The notes below the pieces were generated by a model. The model saw nothing but the letters and a program-made list of their open reading frames with translations, did not search any database and had not been told where the DNA came from. From Hydractinia symbiolongicarpus (lineage: Eukaryota > Cnidaria > Hydrozoa > Anthoathecata > Hydractiniidae), in assembly GCF_029227915.1 (NCBI RefSeq), contig NC_079876.1:11720001-11780000 (forward strand): a stretch of 60,000 nucleotides of DNA, given 5' to 3'. Below, piece by piece: positions 23,446 to 36,600 of the stretch. The position numbers and the translations under genes are program-made. The number at the start of each line of letters is the position of its first letter. Position 1 is the stretch's first letter.

Positions 23446-24584
23446 AATTTTGGTAAACAGCTTGAAATTTCACGTTTTTCTGGAACAAGTCAGCAGCCAC
23501 CCAACTTTGAAAATGATATAAGTAGATCATTTTCAAAGCTAGCTAAAACCTAGCTCATTCAACACCAATAATAATAAATAAAAACATTAGAACGGCCCGA
23601 TGATCCATGCTATTATCCCATATTATGACCAAATGTTAACAATCTGTATGACAAATTAATTTTGCAAATACTTCAAGTAAACAAACCATATCTGCACTAC
23701 TTTCGCTACAAACTAAACATTTGCTCATAAATAACCTTGTTTTCATGTTATTCGGTAATTTGGTATGCATATTCCGCGGAACGAAACTTTTGATGTTTTA
23801 TGAAGAAATTAACCACACAAATTACCTGCAGTGAAAATTTTTCACTGTATATAGTTAGATAATTATGGTCAAACTCTTATAAAATTTAAAAACTTTAAAT
23901 TACAATAAATCCTGTTCTAATAATCTTTTGGTATTTAAAATTTCCTATGTGTATTAAAATATAACATGTTTAAAATATATAATGTGTATTTTGTTAAGTT
24001 AAAACGTTTTAATTTAACAAAAAGTACACATATAGCTATATATTTTAAACATGTCGTATTAATATACATTTACTATGGCAAAAAAGAGGCTAGCTAGCTA
24101 GCTACTCGAAATTTGCCATGTTATATAATTTTTGCTGATAAATCCAAATATGCCACTCATTTTTCTCAAAAGTTCCTTGTTTTCTTTTTCAAAATTTGAT
24201 AATGTTAACCCGAATCCGAGAACAGTTAGCTAGCTGGATTTATTGATGTATATTGTATATATATAGCTAGCTACACGTCATATGAAATCAAGCACTATGG
24301 ATCGAATGATAAAAACAGCGCTGGGTACTGCACAAAAGAAAGATTATCTCTGGTAAACGGTAAGATATAAACGACTAAAATAATACATCTAAAAAGAGTA
24401 TCATGTCCTCCCTTTAGAATTTCTGGCCGCTGCTGTACAAGTTATAGCCAGCTCCTAGCTAGCTACTGACTGTACTGCACACAGTGATCAACGCCATACA
24501 CTTCTCTCAGCAAAATATTTTTGAGCTTACTTATCCGACTCAAGTATATATTAGTAGTAATCGAGTTAAATATGCTGGAAAGAA
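23446..24584. other. No gene recognised; AT-rich with GCTA-rich patches
   Basis: Contains a long imperfect inverted repeat at 23951-24067 (listed separately) and clusters of GCTAGCTAGC at 24090-24105 and 24225-24275. No coding sequence that I can support. Confidence 0.5.
23951..24067. repeat. Hairpin-type inverted repeat, about 117 bp
   Basis: Left arm GTATTAAAATATAACATGTT with TAAAATATATAATGTGTA pairs with the right arm ending ACATGTCGTATTAATATAC; the centre is TTAAAACGTTTTAA. Arms of about 55 bp pair with some mismatches and a short insertion (AGCTAT) in the right arm. Looks like a small foldback element. Confidence 0.75.
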
Positions 24585-25820
24585 ATGACTGCGGCAAATC
24601 GGGGACAAAATTGTTTACAGCCTCGTTCCCAGGAGTTCTTTTCTTTTCGAAATTGCACTCCAGCAGCGAACAAACTTGTTAGCCCCCAAGTAAGCGCTGG
24701 CGGCAGCAGACCCTTAAATCAAAAAAGGAACCAGGTAAATGGTTTTAAAAATCGACTCAAAAACGTATACTATAATGACGTTTTGCAGGACTTTCAAGAG
24801 CGGCTAAAACAACTTTGGAAAACCCTAAAAAACTGGTTCCTGATATGTCAGGCAATGCTACCTCGATAAAACAAGTAGTCAAAAACGATGGTACGGAAAC
24901 TTCTCACCCAAAAAAATTTCCAATACATTAAATTCATTTTTTGTCAGTGTTAGTGCCAAACTAGCCTCAAAATTTTCTCTGACACTTCTACACGATTTTC
25001 GATGGGCTCCTATTAAGACCAAAAGTGTCGAAAAAACAATTAGTTCACTGAAACTTAATGAAGCTACAGGCTTGGACGAGATTAGTTCACGACTGCTAAA
25101 AGCAGGTTCGTCAGTTTCAAGTATTTATTTATCAAGTCTTTTCAACAAATCTTTATTCACTGGTTATGTACCTAAATGTTGGAAGACTAAAAGGGTCTCG
25201 CCTATTTTTAAAAGTGGCAATAAAACAGATCCTACTAATTACCGGCCTATCTCCATTGTGCCAATTCCTATGAAGTTTTTTTTTTTAAAAAGTGCATGAG
25301 CAAATATCTCATTTTATTTCTGAGCACAACTTCCTAAATTCGAAAACTCTTTTCTGCAGAAACTGCAGTAACCGATGTCTCTGATATTATTCTTACTGAG
25401 CTCGACCAACAAAACTTTGTTTGTGCTGTGCTCATAGACCTTAAAAAAGCTTATGACACTGTTGATCATAAAACTTTGTTAAAAAACTATGGTGTTTTGG
25501 CATCAGAGCTGCTGCCTTTGACTGGTTCGAGTCCTACTTAAAAGGGCGAACAGAACTCTTGTAAACGACACAAGATCAGATCTGCTTAAGACACCCTGCG
25601 CTTTCTTTTGTATATTGATGACTTATAATCTGTCATCAATTCAAACTGCCACCACCTATATACAGATGATGCAATAATTATTTTGTCCCATAAAAACCTG
25701 AATATCCTTGTCTCCCAGGTTGAGTTAGAACTTTCGCGAATCGACCTCTGGCTGAGTAATAACAAAATGACTATTAATAAGGACAAAACTAAAAGAATCT
25801 TTTTCGGCAACAACAAAATA
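24585..25820 (+). pseudogene. LINE reverse transcriptase relic (CR1/Jockey-like group)
   Basis: Frame pieces in order on the plus strand: KTLKKLVPDMSGNATSI, NTLNSFFVSVSAKLA (about 24900-24965), KTISSLKLNEATGLDEISSR, YVPKCWKTKRVSPIFKSGNK and DPTNYRPISIVPI (25072-25299), then LIDLKKAYDTVDHKTLL (25430-25490), LYTDDAIIILSHKNL and SRIDLWLSNNKMTINKDKTK (25640-25820). These are RT blocks with the catalytic D in FDLKKAYDTVDH and the YTDD equivalent of YADD. Sequence between PIP and ETAVTD and around 25560-25640 is deleted, and frames change several times. The 3' end abuts the minisatellite that follows. The clade call is tentative. Confidence 0.75.
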
Positions 25821-25837
25821 AGAATAACTTGGTTTGC

Positions 25838-26216
25838 GTGTTGTACGTGTACAGAGTGCTGTGCGTGTCCAGAGTGCTGTGCATGTCCAGAGTGATGTAC
25901 GTGTCCAGAGTGATGTAGGTGTACAGAGTGCTATCCGCGTCCAGAGTGATGTACGTGTCCAGAGTGATGTACGTGTCCAGAGTGGTGTACGTGTCCTGAG
26001 TGCTGTGCGCGTCCAGAGTGATGTACGTGTCCAGAGTGCTGTGCGCGTCCAGAGTGCTGTGCGCGTCTAGAGTGATGTACGTGTCCAGAGTGATGTACGT
26101 GTCCAGAGTGCTGTGCGCGTCCAGTGTCTAGAGTGATGTACGTGTCCAGAGTGATGTACGTGTCCAGAGTGCTGTGCGCGTCCAGAGGGATGTACGTGTC
26201 CAGAGTGCTGCAGTAT
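25838..26216. repeat. 18-bp minisatellite
   Basis: About 20 copies of GTGTCCAGAGTGATGTAC and its variant GCGTCCAGAGTGCTGTGC run in tandem with almost constant phase. Because the unit length is divisible by three, one plus-strand frame is open and repeats V-R-V-Q-S-D/A. It begins right at the end of the LINE relic. Confidence 0.95.
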
Positions 26217-27686
26217 CTAGGATCTTAATTTTTTTACGTACACACGTGCTTACATGGCTTGTGGTGCCATGTTCAGGATGTTATTAAAAACAAAGCAGTT
26301 ATGTTATGTCCCTTTCCCCGTCTCCTTTCATATCAAGAGGGCTAAAATACCTGGGAAGAAAGGCCACTCTCACAGTGTCAGTTTTGCAGAAAAAGAAGTA
26401 GTTTTATCTTTTCGACTGATGTCATGAAATGGGGCACTACAAAGTAGAAACCACCTATGACAAGTTGCCACGAAAGCAGCCTTCGTGCAGGCGAGTTTAA
26501 GGCGAGTTTAAAAAACTAAGCGCGCAAAAAAGACAACCATAATCGCTTCACAATTTCGTGAATATTTTCGACATGCGCAAATAAAAATAGGTAAATTTCA
26601 AATTTAGAAGTAAAATGATCATTTTTTTACCGCAAGCACCAAAAAAAATTTAAGATTTTGACGTCACCTTCAACATGCATGCTTGTTTGATTATCATGCC
26701 AATTTTCATTTCATCGAAGTTAGGTTTTGGTCAATTTTTGGACCAGTTTGGCCAATCATTTTGTCACAACAGGATGTTTTTTTTGTTCAGGACGGTAACG
26801 AGTTCCAGTTCACTAAGTCGAAACCAGCGCTTTATACAAACGAGGCATATTAAAAAGTGAGGTTACAAAGGAGATCTTATCATAACTGCAGAAGCATGTT
26901 TTAAAAAAGTACTCCCTCGTGGCGTGATTTACCAATTAAGCAGGACACAGAGAATAATGATTGTGTAAAAATTTATATATTTACATTCGAATACAGAAAC
27001 ACAATTTTTTTTACAATATGCTAATTACAAAATTTAACGGCTATAAAATATACACAACTTCGTACAAAAGTGCTTTGCGAAATTCGCACAAAATAAGACG
27101 TGACATTAAGATGCTAGTTGTCCAGGTAAACCGGAAGTAACAGTACTTTTAATTTTTCACGTAAATAATGTTGAAATCACGTGACTAACTAGATTTACAA
27201 CTTATGCTAATTGTGCTGTGCGATTTGTTTTAAATAAAAAATGACGTGTTTTTCACATGTACAACTTCACACAGCTTGGGTATAGCTAAGCGGTAAGCCT
27301 GAAAAATGAGTAGGAAGATTTTTAAAACAATTGATTGATAAAATTAAAATATACCCTAAGGAATATATTATAACCTCTAACCGCTAACTGAAATTCGCGG
27401 AACTAATTTTCGCGGATATACGAATCAGGGATCAGAAAATCCCTTGTTCAAATAAAAAATAAGCAATCTAACTTAAGAAACATTTTTATTGCGGAAAAAA
27501 AATTGAAACATCGAAAAGTATTTGGTAAAATATTTGCTTATAAATGGAATGGAAGCTTTGCTGACAATAGTACCACAAAATGTTCAAGAAACAAAAACTC
27601 CGAAAAATAAAGTTGCCTCTCTAAAAGCCACATTCGAAATCATCCAGAAAGTGATACACGAACCGATCGTCAAAGAGTCTACTTAC
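26217..27686. other. No gene confirmed; should hold the 3' end of the mucolipin gene
   Basis: Exon 12 of the mucolipin gene ends at 27687 with a GT donor, in phase 2, so at least one further exon to the left is expected in this stretch or beyond. I could not read a convincing terminal exon. The open frame on the plus strand at 27522-27746 overlaps exon 12 and is probably a shadow. Confidence 0.4.
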
Positions 27687-30600
27687 GCATTTGGGTCATC
27701 GTCATCCCCCCTTTCCACACCAGTGAAATTTTCCCCACCACGATGAGAACACATGTTGGTTCCATGTCGATGTTGTTGCTCTCCACCGGCGTGATATTCT
27801 TTTCCTTCCATGAACAATTCCATACGCGACTTTGGCGCGTGACCATAATCCTGTAGGAAGCAATAAACTTTTTTTCTCAAATATTTTCCTTAATTTACTA
27901 GCACTTCTATTTTATTGAGGTAGCCTTTAATTGAACTTGCTCATATCACAAAAGTGGACTATTATTTTTATCAAGCACAAAATCAGTTACCAGAAAAACA
28001 CATAAGAATAAAATCGAGATTTATTTTACTGAATAAGTTATTTCTAGAAATCTTCGCACAACACAAATCTTGTTTGGCGATTTTAAATCAAAATTCGCTA
28101 CTTATGCTAAAAATTAACCTAAAAGTCGTACATATATATCTTTGTGGGTTTCAAAGCTGAAGCGAGCCTTAATTTTCTAAATAGACAATGCACAGGAGGG
28201 TGTCGAAAACATGTTTAAGCATGCGATGATATGTCATTTAAGTTTGACACACTGTGGTATCGCTTCACAAACTTGTGAAATAAAGGGAGTAAAAACACTG
28301 CATTGAAGCAACATAGAGAGACAAGATCACTTTACCCTGTACATGATCACAAGCTGGAACGAAAACATGTTTAAAATGAGAATTTACGAAGCAAATGATC
28401 GAAATATATCCTCTTTTTTCTTTATAAAGCATAGTGCATTTGGAGCCCAGCTTCAGTATGCTTACAACTTTTGTCATTCCAGCTTAATGCTTACGGTGTT
28501 ATAAGGTGTTTTTATTCATTTCCCCATCTGTAACAACTTTTATTTTGATCGATCGCCATTTTAAATGGGCAACAAACACGCATGCGCATTAGTAAACCCT
28601 TGTCTCGATGAAACCAACAGGAGAAATCATACGGGGAAATTTTACTCCTGGTATACCGGGAGTAAATTTCGATTGTTTGACGATTTTTTTTATGTAGAAG
28701 AATAACATATTCTTAAAAAAAAAATGATGCCTTTTTCTCTAGTGTCAGACTGCGTTTATGTCATGCTTAAATCCTAAAAAAACTCCTTCCAGATTACGCT
28801 TAAAAACGCTAAAGCTTACCTCCTGCGAAAAAACAAGTTTATTTCATATGAAAGAGCTTGTAAAGTTGTTTTATTTTTTCGTCATAAATCTTTATTGATT
28901 ATGTGGAACTATGACATCATCTATCAGATGCTTAGAAACAATTGCTGGTATGAACGATAATCAGGGTAACTAAGTATTAATATTCATGTAAATATGTTCA
29001 AACTATCAAACTGGATAGATAAATACATATTTACATAACCACCTTGATAAATATTTATAACAACACCTTATTTTTTCTAATCGATGACGTCATGAATTAA
29101 TTATCATATTTTAAGTCAAAACTCTTGACTTAAAATATAAGATTTTTCAAAAAGCTCAAAAGATTCATGGATAACTTCTCAAGCTCTTTCATATGAAGCC
29201 AACTTGTTTTTTTTGTACAAACTTTGTTGTTTGTTGCATGAAACAATAAATAAGAAAATAATCGAATTGAACAGCATTAAAAAAGGGTACCTACCTATCA
29301 AATCTTGTAAAAAAATAAATTAATAGAAACAAAATTATTGCAATTTTGAATAATTTTTAAAAAAGTAAAACACAGCAAGATATAACACGTTCCCTCTTCT
29401 TACCTTAATGCGTTCGTACGTATCAGCCATTATACCGATGAATAAACTCAACACAACGAATATAAACAACGAGATGAATGTGTAGAGGTATATTTTACTG
29501 AAGTACCAAATCAAACTATCCGAATCATCCATCTCACTGAATGTTGTGAACATATCATCACCGTTAATGAGTGCAAATAAACACTCTGACGTCACGAAAA
29601 GATTGCGGAACTAGAATAAAAGAAATTGACCCGCTTTAAAAAACGATGAATTGTAAGAACTTTCCTTCTTTCATTAAATGCTTAAAAACAATTAGAAAAT
29701 AATATCAAATTTAGTAATACCAGCATTTTGTTTATAATGCTAGTCTGGGTTGAAATTGTATTTGGACGATTTGATGATAGTAAAAATATCGTTAGAGATA
29801 CAGCTCGAAAATACTTTATCAAGCCACTTTCCAAAGCTCAAGCCGTGACTCTGGATACAATAGATTGTGTAATAAAGGATTCCAAGGGTCAGGGTTTTCG
29901 GGGGTTGATTTTATAGAGGATTCACATTCGCATTGTCCAAGAAGAAGGAAGATGTCAATCTGTTAGGGGGAGAAGAAAAGGATGGGGAATGGTCTGTCCA
30001 AAGTAGCTGAATGAATTACGAGCGTCCGGGAAGATCAGAATATAAGGGACGGGCGAAACTGTGGATTTTTTACAAGCTAACGACTAGCCTATTTTATTAA
30101 TAACGCAATTTTGATCAAAATGGCTGCAAAAATTGCTACTTTGAGCCAAGGATATAAAAAATATAAATAATGTTTAAAATTTTCATCCCTTTTATTGACG
30201 TATTGAACGTTACACAAACGAACGAACAAACAAACAAACGAAAAAACAAAAACTGTTTCACACCTTTTCGTGGTAAGGACCAAACATAATCCATCCACAC
30301 ACGGTGAATCCCAAATAAATGAAAGAAACACAAAAGACAAATCGAATCATGGTGGGAAAGGCTGTCTTCAACGTCACCAGTAAAGTCTAAATAGAGATAT
30401 CAGGAAAACCTTAACAGTTACATATACTAACATAAACACAGGGAGGAGCTACAACTAATTTTTTGTCGAAAAAGGCCTTCTGAAGCTTTTATAGAGAATA
30501 GCGATAGATAAAAATTTATACGCAAACGACCAAAAGCTTTTTTAACAGCCCAAGCCTCTACTTTACAACTGCTTTTTTCTAAAATGTTCATATTCACTAC

Positions 30601-33600
30601 TGAATACTCGTTTTCGCGTAATACATTATTAATCAAGGCTTACAGAATTCTCGTTGTTCATTCAAAATTCGTTAATTGGGACATACTGAACATTCTCGTT
30701 AATCAACAGTCGTTGGCTGTTCAACATTCGGTAATCCCGACATAACGAATGCTGATTGTTTGTTTTAACACTCGTTAATTGCGACATACTGAACACTCGT
30801 TGGCTGTTCAACACTCGTTAATCACGACATACTGAACATATTGTTCTTTATTTGCAACTTAGTTCTCTAAACTTACATTATAACCTTGCATGAAGCCAAG
30901 ATATCTTAAGATACCAATCCAAGAAAACAAAGCAGCCATTCCAAAGAACAGGCTGCACGAGGTGTATAATTCTGGTCGCTCCTAGAACGATAGATGAATC
31001 ATGAGGTTTTTTTAGCTTAAAATTTTTGAAATATTAGACACGAAACGAAAAATCTTTAAAAAAATTACCAGATAGAAATTTAATCTAAAAATACTAAGTA
31101 AAATTTTTTTTTCAAGCGATATCTTAATAGACAACTTTGTAGGCCATGTTTCATTAAAAAAACTACAACCCTAATAAATAAAAAATAAATAAAAAACAAA
31201 GAAACACCTACCAGCCAATCCACGAGTAGTTTTATGATTGAACCACAAGTCGAACAGATATCAGACAAAGTAATTAGCATTAACCAAAAACTTAAAAAGT
31301 TTAACCGATCCGAAAGAGTAAAGCGCTCATGACGAAATTCAGTGAAAAACTTTCCAACATCCTATAAAATAAAATATAACAATACAACAAAACAAAGAGT
31401 TACAGCAGTAGACTCCATATTTGATTCCCATTTCAGTCTCAAAGGTTGCTAAGCATAACATTTAGATTTTAGAGGCAAGTTCTAAGGCACAGTTGCAAAA
31501 CGTTCCAAATCTTTCCAGCCTGATCAGTTGTTGAGCGGTTTCTTGGTACTCAGCCTTTCACCCCTTACTTTATAAAGAAATAATGTGTATTTAACAACAA
31601 CAACAATAAAAACAACAAGAAGGAGGAGAAGAATGAGAAGGAGGAGGAGAAGCAACAACAACAACAACAAACAATAACAACAAACAATAGTACCTTAAAA
31701 AGAAATAATGTGTAATCAACAACAGCAAGAAGTAGAAGGAGAAGGAGAAGAAATAACAACAACAAACAACAACAACAAAAGAACAACAACAAACAACAAC
31801 AACAAACAATAGTACGACAGTAAGACAACAGTCATAAAAGTAAATTAGATACTAACCTGGGACAATTTAAAATGTCTTTTAAAAGATCGCACGCAAAGTA
31901 TAAAGGAGAACACGCATATTATTATGATAAACAGATCAAAAACGGTCCAAAGTATTTTGGTCGAGTTATATTCTATAAAAAAAGAACAACAAACCACTAA
32001 CAATTAAGTTTGAAGTCAGGTAACACATGTCTCGTGTTAGACAGCGCAATTTGCATGAATTGAACGCACTTTGCATAAATTGAACGTACTTTGCAAAAAT
32101 TGAACGTATTGTGCATAAATTAACATATTTTGCATAAATTGAATGCAATTTGGATAAATTGAGCGTTTTTTTAAAAATAAAGTCATTAGTTTATTTGTGA
32201 GAAACTCTTTAAAATTAAAAGGCACGTGCAAAATGTCTTAACTTAATTCTATTCTTTTTCAGCAGTAACAGTACCAAAGAAACTCTGATGATTTTCCTGT
32301 TAAAATTTTGTAACAAAATATTGCATTTTCAAAATTAACTTTTTCCATAACGGAAAAATGATTTAGTTCATGTGCCTGAGATGGTAATATTGTATTATAG
32401 TCAAGGTTTAGATAGAATTGAAAAAAATTTCAGTTTTTTTCTGAGTCTTAATGTCAAAAATATTTTCTTCCTAAACATGGTTTAACACGTATATGTTCAT
32501 CCTTGACTATGAATATAAAGAATTAGACATATAGACACACTGCAAGAAAGAAAACATCCTGTAACTGCTTAACACTACAACGCACTCATAAAAACATTTC
32601 TAATAATTAGCAACACGTTCTGTGGGTTTTCATACTTTCTTAAGTCAGAATATGAATATGTAATGCTTTACCACTTTGAATATCGAAGTATTACACATAA
32701 TCTATGAATACAAAAAAATTACACACAACTTACCCCTTATGTGAAGCTTTCCAGAATTTTGACGACAGATATGAAAGTCTACATCACTTTCTAGCCGCAC
32801 CTTCATAATACCATCCAAATCAGAATTATCAAATATAACCTAACAAAAAAACACAAAATAAGATGAATTCATTAAAATGTTGTCAGTCAATTCTTTTACT
32901 AAACTTTAGGTGATTCTTCAATTACATAACATGCCAGGTCTCTTATGACAACTCGAAAATTGATACCTAGTGAGAGTTTTCTTTCGCTTTGGTATTACAC
33001 TCTGGTAGGCTTAAAATTTTCTTACCTATACCATAGACATTGTTAAGACATAGACTCTTAAAGGCACTGAAAGTTTTTAAGATGTCATATGCAAATTGTG
33101 CCTGCAAGGAGTTTTACGAATTGATAGATAAATTGATAGATCTTCAATTTACTTTAGAGTTCATAGCAGTTACTCAAAAACAAATTCCCCAACCCATAGG
33201 CTCTAGAAAATACTAATTTTCGTGACTTTATGCAAATTCACTGAAGCGACTTTAATTTAATGATTTAAAACCTTTGATCTTGGGAAAGCTGTTTTGGCCA
33301 TCCAAGATTACAAGTTTTACAAAATTGTTTCGTTGGACGCTACTATTGGCTATCCTCTGGCAAACTATCAAGGGAATTCCTAGACCCTAACTATTTAGTT
33401 TAACGGTATATGATTGCTAGAGTCTGAACTAAATAGATTGACAAATATTCTAATGCAGTAAAATAAAATTATGCCATTATGAATCCATTTATTTGTATAA
33501 AACTGTGAGATGAGAAATGTATTGAAAACGTTTTCGGTTAGTATTATTTTTTGCCTTTGCTGAACTTAAAATACTGAAGAAATATTTTCTCGGATTTTTC

Positions 33601-36600
33601 AGACTCACTTAGCCAGAGATATTATTTTTCTTGATATTCCAGACTCACTTAACCAGGGATATTATTTTAAACATTGAAACTTGCAAAAGTGTAGTAGAGT
33701 TGATGCAAAATGTGTTGTAAAAACATTAAAACAGAGCAAGGCAGACAGGTAAGTAGGAAAAACAAACAAACAAACCTTTAAATCAAATTTGTAACAATCA
33801 GGAGAATTAGTGCGATGAACAACAGTGTAATTCATTGTAAATGAGAACTTTAATGTCAAACTGAGAATCCTACACAATAAAAACATGTTACCCAGACTGA
33901 AATATATTTCAAGTGTATCTTTGCTTAACTAAAACAATAAATGCTACCGATTTAAGAACAAAGAACTACAATTTTTACATAAAAAAAGGTTTTTAAGAAC
34001 TAAAATTTTTACATAAAAAAAGGTTTTTAAGAACTAAAATTTTTACATAAAAAAGGTTTTTAAGAACTACAATTTTTACAGGCATAAATTAAGGAAAATT
34101 ATGAATGTTACTGCTGTTGGAAGTAAAAAGCATAATTGTTATGTAAAAAGAGGGATTTTTTATAGTATTTTTTCATTTTTAAAATCAATAAAAGCTACAT
34201 AGTAAATCTTCTCAGCTTTAATTTTTATAGAAAACAGCCAGCGGCGAAAAAGATTAAACAACTGATGAATAAATTCTTACCATTGAAAGTTTGATGTCAA
34301 GTTATTACCCCTGATAAAATCTTGAAGAAGAGTTTCATTTGCCAATCCGTCTGGTGGTTTCAACTTATGACATGCTAAGAGAAAATTCTAAAGTAAATAA
34401 GAATCTAATCGTTTCTTCAACAAGATTAAAACATATTTGTGTTCTATATTTAACCACACCAATTACTTGTATTTATATATCATTATTTTTCTAGTGTAAA
34501 TCAAATAAAATGAAAACCAGATTCTATAAATCTATCTTGTTGACAAACTTTTGAAGGCATCAAATTTAAAACAAATAATTCTCCATCTATTGCATAGTAA
34601 TAATCATAGTGATGCTCAAGATAGTTCCACTTCAATATGATGTACAGCAATGATACTGGGCTGTCGCGATCGGACACACAGATGTTCCACGAAAAAGATT
34701 CACCTATTTATAAAGGCCAAAATCTGCGTGCACCACATATCGCATATTGCTGTATGTAGCGGAGTGGGTTAGTTTGTGACTTCCAGTTCTGAAGATTGAA
34801 GATATATATCACATGTAAACAATGTTCCTATAACATATATACACACCATTTTCGGCACTTTCACTCTTATCAACAATGTAGTAACCATCCTCACTCCTAG
34901 AAAAACCATTGAAGTTTTTGTCTCTCTTCAAAGCACCTCGGCTTTTTCCATTTGAATCAATACATAACACCATTGGCGGGTATGTTTTGTTTTGATCTTG
35001 TAACTCATATGAACCAATCATAATGTGGTTAAAATTGTAATACTAAAAAAAAAAACAACATACATTTTAAAAGTTCCTTCTATAGCTTCAAACAAAAATG
35101 GCGGATGTGATAGATGTGATGGAATTATAGTCTCTTATCATCCCAGACTTTGTAGAGGTTGTATATTGGTCTCAATAAGTGGTTTTTTGATATGATTGCC
35201 TCACAAGTTGATGACCAAACAAAAATCAATATTTTTTTATGAGAGAATATTTCAAGCAAAACATTGGCAATCCAAGACCTGGTGCTTGATAAAAAAAACT
35301 TTTAAATATACAAGGCCTTATCTTGCAGTCAAGTTTTCTGACTCAAACTCAACCATTAATATAGCCAGGAGACCCAGCATAATTTTTCTTACCACCGGGA
35401 AATCGGAGTAGTTAGGGTGGGAAAAATTACGCTGGGTCTCAAATGATTTTTCTGCGGCCAAAATCTGGCCGCACTTTTTTATTGGCTTATTCTATTGTTC
35501 TTTGCTCACGTGGTCCATGTCGGGGAAAGCCCTTTTCATCCAAATATTCTAACGAGTGGTTTCACTCACCCTAACAAACATACGTAAACTATAAAGTTTT
35601 TACCACAGTAAGATGTGACCAAGCTTGGTAAACAACTCACAGATAAATTAAAATGGCCTCCGAAGGGATTAGTCACATTGTCCAATTTAAACTTGGGGTT
35701 TCCGCTGAGTCATTCGTTCGCGTCTGAGCTTAAGTTTGAGAGAAACTCATTTTATCAACTCGAAGAAGAAAGCTTAGTTAATTAGGCTAACGATACTGCA
35801 GTTGCGTTACTCGATGGACATTTTAACCCCAAGAAAAACCCTGATTATGAGGTATATTTATTTCGCAGGTTAAAACAAGAACAAGATGAAAACATGCATC
35901 AATTCTATGTATGAGTTAAACAGCCAGAAAAAACCAGCCTCCTTAAAAATTCTAGCTGTTGTTTTATTATTAGTTGGAAATGGTAAAACAATAGCCCTAA
36001 AAGAGTTTATGTCATCGATACAAATCATAATAGGTGATTGTTGACATTGGCAAAAAAGTCGAAAAGAAACAACATAGTAATTAAGTCTTAAAATCTCTGA
36101 ATACAATGTTGATCATTTTTTATTTACTTATTTAAACCAATTTTTAGCATATGCCAGGAAGTGGTAGGTCATTGCTTGGGAAAATAGTTTGGTGATCTTT
36201 TTTAACATTCAACATAAAGTAAATATGTGAAGGTTCAGTTCTTTTGATATCAAAATGTTTCAACTTAAAGTAAATACAAAACTATACCAGCAAGAAAACT
36301 ATTCTTTATTATTTCAACATTTTCAAACAACTAACAAAATGAGATGCTGAAGTTAGCCAACCTGTTGCCATGTAAAAAAGATGTGTTCATAAATTTGCTT
36401 CTTGGTGAAAAGTTCATGATATCGTTGTCCAGTATAATCTACCAAAAACAAGTTTCGAAACGTTTCAATATTGTCTGTGTTGAATTGCACCACAGAGAAT
36501 TCGTCTACAGCAAATAGCGTTACCTGAAAGAGCAACAATGACAAGAGAAATCACAAATGTTTGCTGTATTTCATTTTGCCTTGATCTTACAGTAACTGAA

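Noticed and set aside
25834-26070. VRVQSD repeat protein
   Set aside because: Product of the 18-bp minisatellite; no start or stop context supports a gene.
31565-31828. Cys/Leu/Val-rich membrane-like frames
   Set aside because: They are translations of the AAC/GAA array in a mucolipin intron.
35870-36106. Minus-strand frame as the missing mucolipin exon
   Set aside because: No acceptor/donor pair in phase 0 and no likeness to the luminal loop of the family.
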